The translations under genes were made by a program, and so were the position numbers. Source: SM1-73 sp964588305 (GTDB taxonomy: Bacteria > Zixibacteria > MSB-5A5 > SM1-73). Taken from it: 64,000 nucleotides of DNA. The stretch's first letter is position 1, and the number at the start of each line of letters is the position of its first letter. Positions 43,856-52,000 of the stretch are shown one piece after another. Location of the stretch: contig CAZPOP010000016.1 of the NCBI GenBank assembly GCA_964588305.1, forward strand, positions 1 to 64,000. Direction: 5' to 3'. The notes below the pieces were generated by a model. The model was given only the letters and a program-made list of their open reading frames with translations. It was not told the DNA's origin and did not search any database.

Positions 43856-43997
43856 GTGCGCCTTTAGTTACGTTCTGGATGTGGGAAGGGTTTGAGCGAG
43901 CGAGAATCGAAGCATCAATGCGGGTTTTGCTCTTAACTGAATTGCTCTGATTCTCTTTGTTACCTAGCCCGAAGAAGGTATAGGGAAGGAGGATACA

Positions 43998-44177
43998 GTG
44001 CCCGTAAAGCCAACACGCTATCAAGAAAGAGTTAAAGTTCTGCGCAAGCAAGCAAAGCATGGCAACATGAGAGCCATGGCGGAATTACACAAGAGATACC
44101 ACATCAGCGAAATCATGATCAATGGTGAACTGGTGAACCTAAAGGAGAGGTTCGGGGGGTCTCTGAGCAGATGGTGA
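43998..44177 (+). CDS. Small basic protein of 59 residues
   Basis: GTG 43998 has a strong AAGGAGG five bases upstream, and 59 codons follow to TGA 44175-44177. The product is basic and helical by eye: KPTRYQERVKVLRKQAKHG, then MRAMAELHKRYHISEIMING. I do not recognise it; a small DNA- or RNA-binding protein is possible. It follows the three hairpin-bounded elements in the same direction, so it may belong to the same mobile or regulatory unit. Confidence 0.5.
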   Translation: MPVKPTRYQERVKVLRKQAKHGNMRAMAELHKRYHISEIMINGELVNLKERFGGSLSRW

Positions 44178-44193
44178 TGACATAAGCAAGTTA

Positions 44194-44293
44194 GAAGTAC
44201 CGAATCCCAGGGGTGAACAGCGTCACCATGCGAGGCAGCGGGACGCCGTTCCCAGGCGGACGAAAGGACAGTCTTCACAGCGCAGCGTACTTC
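44194..44293. repeat. Hairpin-bounded element 4 (different ends)
   Basis: Arms GAAGTAC (44194-44200) and GTACTTC (44287-44293) enclose GC-rich DNA with an inner GGGACGCCGTTCCC hairpin. It directly follows the 59-codon ORF. Confidence 0.45.
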
Positions 44294-44432
44294 CAAAAGC
44301 ATGACTCAGAAACTTACAGTCCACCGGGTCATTGAGGACCGTTGGGGTTAGGGGGGTTGATGTTGTAGGCGTTTGCGGCTCTGGACTGCGTGTAGAGGCA
44401 TCCGTTCTTGGTCGGGAGATGTAATCACCGTT

Positions 44433-46622
44433 TCAGATGTGTGAGCCTGCCTGCAGCAGTTGGCGGGCCTTTTCGTCGAGCAGGAGACAGCCCTGCGTCA
44501 GGATTGATTCATTGGAAAGATGGTTGTTCGACGGAGGGAAGTCCTCGCTTGCCGCCGATTCCACAGTCCAGGTACCACGGACCCAAGCCAACCCTTCATA
44601 GACAGCTTCAGCGCCGGCCAGATCCCCGGATCGGGCAAAGGTTATCTGCCCGCGGTTCAAGTACAGCAGAAGCGCGGCTTTGTTCCGTTGGTTAGACTGG
44701 ACCGTTATCCTGACATTCTTGCGAGATGGCCCCAGGATCTGAAGGAGTTTGATCAGATTCATCTCCGCCATGCGTCCCCGGGATATTGAAGAGCCATCGG
44801 CGATTTCTCCAGCTGTTTTACACCGAGCGGATATCTTGATCTCCAGCTTGCGGATTTTGCTTAACAATAAGTTTAGGTTATCGTCCAGAGGTATGATGTC
44901 TTCGATGCCCCGCTCAAGCAGGCTGAACAGGGGAGAGGGGGAGGAATCCGTCAAAAGAAGGGCCGGGGTATTCCCGAAACTTACACCGCCTTCCGCGAGT
45001 CTTCCGATGAATGACTTTACATCTTCGGGCTCACCCGGTACCACCAGGATTATCATGTCAGGTTCTCTTCGTTTGTAGAGCCCGATGAATGCTGTGGGTG
45101 AGCTTTGAGAGATGGCCCTGAATCCTTCGTTTTTGAATCGTAACTCAAGGGTTTGGCGGAAGGACGAGTCCTGCGCATAGATCATTACTTGGAGGGCCTT
45201 CTGGTCGGTGCGCACGTGCAATATCTCTTCCTGTATCATCTCGATGAATGTCTCCACCGCCTCGGCCAGAAACAGCTTTCCCAGCAGGTCGCGCAGCTTC
45301 TTCTTGACATCTTCAAACTTATCTATGGTTAGCCGATCGTTCCGCGGGATACTGTCGCAGAAAATGTCGACAATTGTCAGGATGTTGCCGCCCAGTATGT
45401 GGATTGGCACGCCATCGGCGTGCCCTTTGGGCAAACTGATGTACATGGAGCGCAGCATTTGCAGCACCCGTGGTGAGTAGCTGAGAGACTCCAGTAATCT
45501 TATGGTGAGCTGGATCACCAACAGGCTGTCTTGGGCTTTATCGCTGCTGTAATAAAACCGGGCCAGATCGTGAACGTATGCGGCATTGGTGATGGTCAGT
45601 CGGTCTTTGTCTGACAATCCGAGTTTATGGCAAAGCTGGTTTGTATACAATCCGACTTGGCCGCTGTGGTTGGTCGTCAACTTGGCCTTGCAGGAGAGAA
45701 TCGACGTGAAGAGGTCAAGATTCTCAAGGTACATATCGCCGTCGACAGAGTTGGTGTCTTGGTTCAAAAGGAGAGAGGAGATCATCTCGTAGTGACGTAT
45801 CACCGTGTTCGGGGAGATTCTGCGTATCCTGGAGCCCAGATCTTTGCAGTCTTCCAGTACGGTGTCTTTCAAAAAAACCGTGTGGAATCTCTCACTTCCT
45901 AAAAGATCGATCGCGTCTTGAGTTGAATCGGTGATGATCACCCTGTAGTTGTCTTTTTCCAGCAGCAATTGCAGGAGAGGTGCTGTGTCATTTTCATCGG
46001 TGACCAGCAGGACAGCTGGCCTGGCATCTTGGGGCCGATGGGGTTGGGCCTTGGTCGGTGTCTTGCCGGCTTCGGTAAGGGCTTCGGATATTTCAAGGGC
46101 CAGACTGTCGTGCCACGAAAGGTCCCGCCCAAGATAGTGCTTCGCAATGGCTCTATTAAGGGCCGCTTCAGCGGCCACAAACAGCTCTACCTTTTTTCCG
46201 GAGGCGATGAACTTGAGCTCTTCAATCAGGTTCTGATCAGTAGGGTCTTCACAGGCGATTTTGAGGACACCCTGTTCAGAATCCTGTTCGAATGGGAGCA
46301 CCTTACGGGCAAGGGCAACCTTCCTGGGTACGGTTTCGAGGATCGTTTCGGGGATTTTCAGATCGGCCAGCACTACTCCTTCGCAGCCGAGTTGAATAGA
46401 GAGTGCACCTACAAGTCCGGGTTCGTCAATATACCCCAGACACAGCAACTGGGAACCGAATCTTCCGCCGTGCGCCTTTTGCCGCGATAGGGCTTCTCTT
46501 ATTTGGGCCTCAGATATGAGCCCACGGTTCGTCAAGATCTCGTCGAGGCGCTGCTTATGTTTCTCTGGTTTCACCTTGGACACCGGTCTATCAGCGCCGT
46601 CCCCAGCTTTGTAGTGCTCCAA
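44433..46622 (-). CDS. MshEN / receiver-like / HD-like / DUF4388 multidomain protein
   Basis: The 729-residue protein is a signalling scaffold. Order: MshEN-type N-domain (about 20-165, LDEILTNRGLISEAQIREAL), a degenerate receiver (about 205-270), a helical HD-GYP-like core lacking most metal ligands (about 325-480, HSGQVGLYTNQLCHKLGLS and YVHDLARFYY), a second degenerate receiver (about 495-600) and a C-terminal DUF4388/PATAN domain (about 615-715, MAEMNLIKLLQILGPSRKNVRI). MshEN domains can bind c-di-GMP. Catalysis is doubtful because the HD motifs are incomplete. The start is TTG 46622 (first possible after an in-frame stop); GTG 46583 is an alternative. Not clearly in an operon. Confidence 0.8.
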   Translation of the reverse strand: MEHYKAGDGADRPVSKVKPEKHKQRLDEILTNRGLISEAQIREALSRQKAHGGRFGSQLLCLGYIDEPGLVGALSIQLGCEGVVLADLKIPETILETVPRKVALARKVLPFEQDSEQGVLKIACEDPTDQNLIEELKFIASGKKVELFVAAEAALNRAIAKHYLGRDLSWHDSLALEISEALTEAGKTPTKAQPHRPQDARPAVLLVTDENDTAPLLQLLLEKDNYRVIITDSTQDAIDLLGSERFHTVFLKDTVLEDCKDLGSRIRRISPNTVIRHYEMISSLLLNQDTNSVDGDMYLENLDLFTSILSCKAKLTTNHSGQVGLYTNQLCHKLGLSDKDRLTITNAAYVHDLARFYYSSDKAQDSLLVIQLTIRLLESLSYSPRVLQMLRSMYISLPKGHADGVPIHILGGNILTIVDIFCDSIPRNDRLTIDKFEDVKKKLRDLLGKLFLAEAVETFIEMIQEEILHVRTDQKALQVMIYAQDSSFRQTLELRFKNEGFRAISQSSPTAFIGLYKRREPDMIILVVPGEPEDVKSFIGRLAEGGVSFGNTPALLLTDSSPSPLFSLLERGIEDIIPLDDNLNLLLSKIRKLEIKISARCKTAGEIADGSSISRGRMAEMNLIKLLQILGPSRKNVRITVQSNQRNKAALLLYLNRGQITFARSGDLAGAEAVYEGLAWVRGTWTVESAASEDFPPSNNHLSNESILTQGCLLLDEKARQLLQAGSHI

Positions 46623-47147
46623 TTGGGTCGCTGCCGGTTATGTCGGTACTAAAGGAAAGGAATTCATGGTTCGGCTCCTTTTTTGCTGCCCAATTTTTGA
46701 GCAGGAGTGGGGCGCCGGCATCATCCGGAGTCGCATCCGGATATGGGAAAACAACGATTCTCAAGCTTGTAAGAAAAAACTCTTGCTCAGGTCAATGCTG
46801 GGCTTGCTTGTTAGGAGATGACTTCTTCAGGTGCGGCAAAAGAATATTCCTGGCCAGGGTTTGGCTAACAGCCGAAGCACGCTTCCCAGTGAAAAGCATG
46901 CAACAGGGGACTGTCAGTTTCTGTCAGTCAGGACATTCAGCCATCAGCTTCTCACCTGCAAAACTCAGAGTAAGCCACGAATCCCACGGGCATTATATGC
47001 GGATATAATTCACCCCAAGCGAAAGTTGGAAGGAACGAAGATGAATCGAGCTAACGCGTATAAGGTCTCTATTATTCATTGGTACAAACGACGAATACCA
47101 AACTCGGTTTTCGACAACAGGCCTCCTTGCTACAAGGAGAAGTGACC
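46623..47147. other. Intergenic region, no gene seen
   Basis: The 525 bases between the DUF4388 gene and the WYL gene (both minus strand) hold short frames without ribosome sites. I found no convincing sigma-70 or sigma-54 promoter and no clear repeat beyond a small CATCCGG...CCGGATATG dyad near 46721-46745. Confidence 0.45.
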
Positions 47148-47759
47148 TTAAGGAAGACTGACCTCTTTTATCATATCCAGACGGAAGTATCTTATTTTCT
47201 TCTTGGTCAGCCCCGCCAGATACCAGTCACCTTTCTTGTAGAGCAAGGCCTTAGCGACGAGTTCGATCACCTCAGAGGAATCAGGAGAAGCATACCGCAG
47301 CTTTATCTTTTTCTCCGGCCATGAGGCTTGACTCAAGAGCCCGAACATAAAAGCCACACCTTGATGCGAGCGCTTCCTCTCCGGCCGAACCATGACGTGT
47401 TTTTTGGCCTTTTGATAGGTAGCTTTGATCGTCTCGGGCATGGAAGACTCAAGCTTCGACAATGCCAGCTTGGCTGATTTGCTCAAGTGGTCGACTGACT
47501 GAACGGGGTCGGAGTTTAATCCTACGTACAGGCTCAGAAGTTCGTCAAGGGTAAGGTTTAGAGTTGATAAAGAGTCAGCGGTAAGGAGTTTGTATCCGTC
47601 ATCGCTATAGATTGACATTTTGCCCTCAGATAAGGTTTTTATGTCCCTATGGATAGTCCTTTCGGAAACCTCACATTCCGAAGCCAGATCGGAAGCCGTG
47701 AGATTTCTTCTGGACCTCAAGAGATTTATAATTAAGAGCAATCGGTCTGCTTTACCCAT
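47148..47759 (-). CDS. HTH-WYL transcription regulator
   Basis: The start is taken at ATG 47759, three bases after the TGA of the upstream gene (coupled translation); GTG 47777 is an alternative. The 203-residue protein has a DeoR-type winged helix at the N-terminus (LTASDLASECEVSERTIHRDIKTL) and a WYL domain at the end (KGDWYLAGLTKKKIRYFRLDMI). WYL domains sense nucleic-acid ligands or nucleotides and often regulate defence or stress genes. It is the last gene of a three-gene unit with the AAA protein and the secreted peptide. Confidence 0.9.
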   Translation of the reverse strand: MGKADRLLLIINLLRSRRNLTASDLASECEVSERTIHRDIKTLSEGKMSIYSDDGYKLLTADSLSTLNLTLDELLSLYVGLNSDPVQSVDHLSKSAKLALSKLESSMPETIKATYQKAKKHVMVRPERKRSHQGVAFMFGLLSQASWPEKKIKLRYASPDSSEVIELVAKALLYKKGDWYLAGLTKKKIRYFRLDMIKEVSLP

Positions 47760-47761
47760 TT

Positions 47762-48511
47762 TCAGCGAGATGAACACCCACTCAATACAGATGTGGTCAC
47801 TTTCCCGGAGAGCGCGCCCGGTTCTATTGACTCATGATCCCCGGTCAAGGTGGCGGCTCGTTCGATCTCCGCCCGCAGCTCGCGCACATTGTCCGGCCAC
47901 TTATACTGTGAGAGAAGTGCGAGTGCATCAGGTGTGATTCCCAAAACGTTTCTGTTCTGCTCTTCATTAAAGAGGGATATGAATCTCTCGATCAACCGGG
48001 GGATCTCTTTTTTCCTTTCCCTCAGTGGAAGAATCCTGATCTTCAGGCAGAAAAGGCTGTTCAAGAGTTTACGGAGTTGGATGTGACCCAGCAACTTGTT
48101 GTCTGCGTTTGTTTGCCGTGAGCCGACCATTCCCAGGCCAAGGAGCTTATTTCTGGGAAGCGTTCCCCGCTTGACCAACTCCTCGAAAGAATCCGAGAGT
48201 CGGGCAAGCAGATGTTCCTGCAACAGGTCAAGCCTTCTGATAAAAAACGTATCCATTCTCGCCAAGCGCGCAACCTTTTCGAAGAAGACCGGGGAAGTGA
48301 GCTCGTCGACCACCTGTGTTTGTTCTTGAACGGTTCGCTCACAATCATAAACGACGAAATCACCTCCCCAGTTTCTCTCCTGATGAATGAATCTGGCGAA
48401 ATGCTCTTTGCCTACGCCGCTTTCGCCTTCCAGCACCACGTTCACTGGAGATCGGAGAGCTCGACTCTCCTCTGTGTGCACTCCCGGTGGTCTATCTGTC
48501 ATCCCTGACAT
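47762..48511 (-). CDS. Degenerate sigma-54-type AAA+ protein
   Basis: ATG 48511 has GGGAGGA just upstream. The 249-residue protein keeps Walker A (LEGESGVGKEHFARFIHQE), the sensor I/II region (PLRERKKEIPRLIERFI) and YKWPDNVRELRAEIERA. It has lost the Walker B Asp-Glu (DTFFIRRLDLL where family members have GTLFLDEIG) and the whole GAFTGA loop, and has no DNA-binding domain. It is therefore unlikely to hydrolyse ATP or activate sigma-54 itself; a decoy or anti-activator that forms mixed rings with the big kinase-sigma-54 protein at 49066 is possible. It lies between the secreted peptide and the WYL regulator. Confidence 0.85.
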   Translation of the reverse strand: MSGMTDRPPGVHTEESRALRSPVNVVLEGESGVGKEHFARFIHQERNWGGDFVVYDCERTVQEQTQVVDELTSPVFFEKVARLARMDTFFIRRLDLLQEHLLARLSDSFEELVKRGTLPRNKLLGLGMVGSRQTNADNKLLGHIQLRKLLNSLFCLKIRILPLRERKKEIPRLIERFISLFNEEQNRNVLGITPDALALLSQYKWPDNVRELRAEIERAATLTGDHESIEPGALSGKVTTSVLSGCSSR

Positions 48512-48532
48512 TCTTCCTCCCTTCTAAACCTT

Positions 48533-48751
48533 TCACAGGACGAACTCCAGAATCGTTATAATTGTATCGATGACCGAGCTTCCATCGCCGCCGCCATCGT
48601 CTCCGCCGCCGGTAGGCTGTGGAGGAATGTCATCAGGCCACTGGCCTCCTCCTCCATCCGCATAGGCCGTGCCGGCCGCGAAACAGCAGAGTAGCAAGAA
48701 AGCTGCAAGAATCAGGCTGATAAACCCGATTGAATTGAACTTGGAAAGCAT
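48533..48751 (-). CDS. Small secreted Gly/Asp-rich peptide
   Basis: ATG 48751 has a strong GGAGG six bases upstream. The 72-residue precursor has a signal peptide (about 31 residues, LILAAFLLLCCFAAGTAYA with predicted cleavage after AYA). The mature 41 residues begin DGGGGQWPDD, continue with a Gly/Asp stretch (GGGDDGGGDG) and end in a hydrophobic amphipathic-looking tail (SSVIDTIITILEFVL). No cysteines remain after cleavage. I know no family for it. It is the first gene after a sigma-54-type promoter (48804-48819) and is followed 21 bases later by the degenerate AAA gene. A secreted signal or antimicrobial peptide is possible but unproven. Confidence 0.8.
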   Translation of the reverse strand: MLSKFNSIGFISLILAAFLLLCCFAAGTAYADGGGGQWPDDIPPQPTGGGDDGGGDGSSVIDTIITILEFVL

Positions 48752-48803
48752 GATATCCTCCGTTTTTGAGGTTCCCTTTGACTCTTTCCAAGTTGGGGGT
48801 TAT

Positions 48804-48819
48804 TGCAAGTGGGATGCCT
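48804..48819 (-). promoter_or_regulatory. Sigma-54-type promoter of the peptide operon
   Basis: The minus strand reads AGGCAT-CCCAC-TTGCA, with GG (48818-48817) and GC (48806-48805) exactly ten bases apart, close to the consensus TGGCAC-N5-TTGCA. Transcription would start near 48793, about 42 bases before the peptide ATG. Confidence 0.75.
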
Positions 48820-48908
48820 AAAACATGGCAGATGTTCTTAGTTTATGTAGGGAAAGGAGTTATGGCAGGACTGGGGGTGTGGGTTTTTAGGATAACCAAG
48901 ATCAAAGC

Positions 48909-48924
48909 TCGTCAGCAATGACGA
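48909..48924 (-). promoter_or_regulatory. Upstream activator dyad 1 (TCGTCA-N4-TGACGA)
   Basis: A perfect 6+6 dyad with a four-base spacer, centred about 100 bases upstream of the -24 element of the peptide promoter. This is the usual distance for a sigma-54 enhancer site. Confidence 0.65.
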
Positions 48925-49058
48925 ACCTCCAGTGTCGTATCATTAACTGTATTATCCAGAAAGGATTACAGGCAGCGTCATTTTTGCCGGAGGGCCCATA
49001 GAAAGGGTTTTGGGAAGCATCGTGTAACTTATTTATAAAGAGGAGATTATAAAAACAA

Positions 49059-49074
49059 TCGTCATTTATGACGA
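49059..49074 (-). promoter_or_regulatory. Upstream activator dyad 2 (TCGTCA-N4-TGACGA)
   Basis: The same half-sites with a different four-base spacer, centred exactly 150 bases from dyad 1. It overlaps the last codons of the kinase/sigma-54 gene. Confidence 0.65.
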
Positions 49075-52000
49075 CGGGATTCGGACGATTCTTTTGATCT
49101 TATACTTTTTGATCCTCCTTCTCAAGGTGGTTTCATTCAAGCCCAACTCGTCAGCTGCCCTGACCTGATTCCACTTATTCTTCTCCAGAACCTGAATGAT
49201 CTTTTTCTTTTCGACCCAGTCTAACACGTCTCGAAGCTTGCCGTATCTGTCCAGACTGACCAATTCCGTCGCGATCTGAACCTCTTCCGGCAGGAGTTCC
49301 AGCGGAAACTTTCCATTATCGCTGAGCAAGGTTGCGCTTTCAATAAGATGTTCCAGCTCTCTGACATTACCGGGCCAGCCATAATCCTGCAGCGCGGTCA
49401 TTATCTTCTTCGTCATTTTGGTCTCCGGTTTCTTGTTCTCCTCTGAGAATCTCTTTGAGAAATGGCGTACCAGAGCAACAAGGTCATCCTTCCTTTCGCG
49501 AAGCGGAGGAATGGTTATGACTATCGGATTGAGCCTGAAATATAAATCCTTTCTGAACTTGACTTCCTCAATCTGTCTTTGCAAATCCATGTTGGTTGCC
49601 GAGATTATTCTGATGTCCACCTTGATCGGGCTCTGGCCACCTACTCTCTCAAACTCTTTTTCTTGCAGAACCCTCAGCACTTTGGCCTGAACAGATAGGC
49701 TCATGTCTCCTATTTCATCCAAAAAGATCGTTCCGCCATCCGCCAACTCGAACTTACCTTTTCTGAACCCGACTCCGGTGGCTGTTTTTTCCTCGATTCC
49801 GAACAACTCACTTTCTAACAGGGTTTCCGGCAAGGCAGCACAGTTCACTCTTATGAACGGCCCTTTTTGTCTCTGACTTCTGGTATGGATCAGATGTGCA
49901 ATTAGCTCCTTGCCGCTGCCGTTTTCACCACAAATTAGAACGCTGGTTTTGGAATTAGCCACCTTCTCCACCACGTTGAAAATCTCCTGCATTTTCGGAC
50001 CCTTTCCGATAATGTGGGGATATTGGTAAGATTTCTGCAGGACCCCTTTCAGTTGAAATATCTCCTCATTTGCCTTAACATAGAGTTCGCTTTTTTCGAT
50101 AGCGGTGGCGATCAAACTGGCAAAGGCCTTCAGAAAATCAATATCGTCCGAGGAGAACACTGCGGGAAGACTGCGATGATCCAAGTACACGGTTCCGATA
50201 AGCCGATCTTTGGTTTTCAGGGGAACACAAAGGATGGAAAGAATGTTATGCATAATCACACTTCTGCTTTTGGCAAATTCTGGATCGCTGGTCGCGTTCT
50301 CCACGATCAAGGGTGAGTCACTTTCGATCACGTCCCTCAGAACCCGTCGGCTTATGACGATAGCATCCTGGGAAGTCTCAGGTTCGATTCCTTGAGAGAT
50401 CTTTAGTTCGAAGGTCTTATCTCTTTCAGAATAGAGAATGATAGCCCCTCGTTCCGCATTCAAAAGTTCTATGACCAATTCCAGGGCTTTTGATAACAAC
50501 TCGTCTGTATCCCAGATGCTGTTCAGCAATTCGGCCAGCTTATAAAAGGTCTGGATTCTCTCTCTCTCCACGTGTCGCATCTCCTTCGTCTGGTCCAACA
50601 AATCCTCCACCTCCTTTCTCTTCCCGGCAATTTGTGACTTTGTGAAAATACTCAAAGCCTCCTGCAAAAAAGCCCTTCCTTCCTTCAGCCTGCCCTCATC
50701 CAGTTTGATTTTTCCGATTTCAAGATATGTTTTACCCAGTTCATGTCTCGCGCCCAATTCCTTAAAAATTCTGGCATTTTCCTGAAGGTGCTCCAAACAA
50801 GCCATCTTTTCTCCTTGGGCCTTCAGCAGACGGGCGCAGACCCTCCCAAATCTTCCCTGAAACCATTTGTTATGGAGAGTTTCCTTCAGCGTCCTGATTC
50901 GATTCAGATGATCTTCCCCTAGCTTTGGGTTTCCTGTGCGCATGGCCAAGTCTCCCAGGACAAGTTGAGCCTCGGCATGTCCAAATGCATTCTTGCCTTT
51001 CGAGAACAATTCCGCCGCCCGATTCAAATTTCGCAAGGCTGAATCAAAGTTAGATTGTTCCGTAGCGATTTTCCCCAAGAGAAGCAAACAATCGGCGATC
51101 CTACCTTCTTCGCCAAGCTCTTCGGCTATTCTCCGACTTTTTTCCAGGTAATGCGAAGCCTCTTTCCAGTCTTCCTTGCACCGATGCAAGTCTGCCAGGT
51201 TATAATAGACCAAAGCCACGCCGCTTCTGTCCCGAATTCCCTGAAACAACTGGAGAGCAGCAGTAAGGTGCTCTGCGGATTTGTCGAACAGACCCTTCCT
51301 TAGATGAGTGAGCCCAATGTTGTTGTAGGAGAGAGCCAGCCCCTTCGAATCGGAAACCTGTTTCTTAAGTTCCACGCTTCTGGAAAGGGAGTCCAAAGCC
51401 TTGTCCCAGCAATTCAGGTCGATATAGATCAGCGCCAAATTGTTCTGCAATACGGACAGCGTGTACGGGTTATGAAACGATTCCATGATCGCAAGCGCCT
51501 TTTCGGAATACTCTAAGGCTTGGTCCGGAAGTCCCTGGTTTTTCAGGACCAAGCCCAGGGCGACGTAACACTTAGCCTCATCCTGGGTTTTTCCAAGCCC
51601 CTGGAGAACACTAAGGCTTCTTGACAGGTAGTCGAAAGCCAGAGCATAGTCCCCCAGTGACCAATAGACGCTTCCCATGCAGTTGAGAGCATTGCCCATC
51701 TCTTCTGAGAGCGGTCGATCTTTGAGCGCGGAAATCGCCCTCTCTGAATAGTGGATCGCCTTGTCATACTCACCTCTGATCCTATGATCCCGGGCCAGGT
51801 CGATCAGCGTGGAAGCATATTCTTGGGGCGAGTTTTCAACGTCAAGCAGCCCTAAGGCCTGATTGAGTAGTTCTATGGCCTTCTGGTGCCCACTTGTTTT
51901 TCTGTAAATTCGTGCCATTTTTCTGCAAATCTGGCTGGCGTTCCGATCACTTGGGTTTTGGTCTTTCCCCAATCCCAAAGCCTCTCGGTAACAGCTCAGG

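Larger units (their letters stand above)
42732..43997. other. Gene-poor region with hairpin-bounded elements
   Basis: No supported gene is found in these 1266 bases downstream of tRNA-Leu. Small frames lack ribosome sites. Three elements bounded by the inverted word GGGAG-CTCAGA lie in the right half (43329, 43623, 43778). The left half has a weaker pair CTCCCT...AGGGAG near 42940-42978. The region may be a nest of non-autonomous elements or a set of structured RNAs. Confidence 0.5.

Noticed and set aside
42732..44432. Group II intron or retron remnant
   Set aside because: No reverse transcriptase, no domain V-like hairpin and no msr/msd layout was found.
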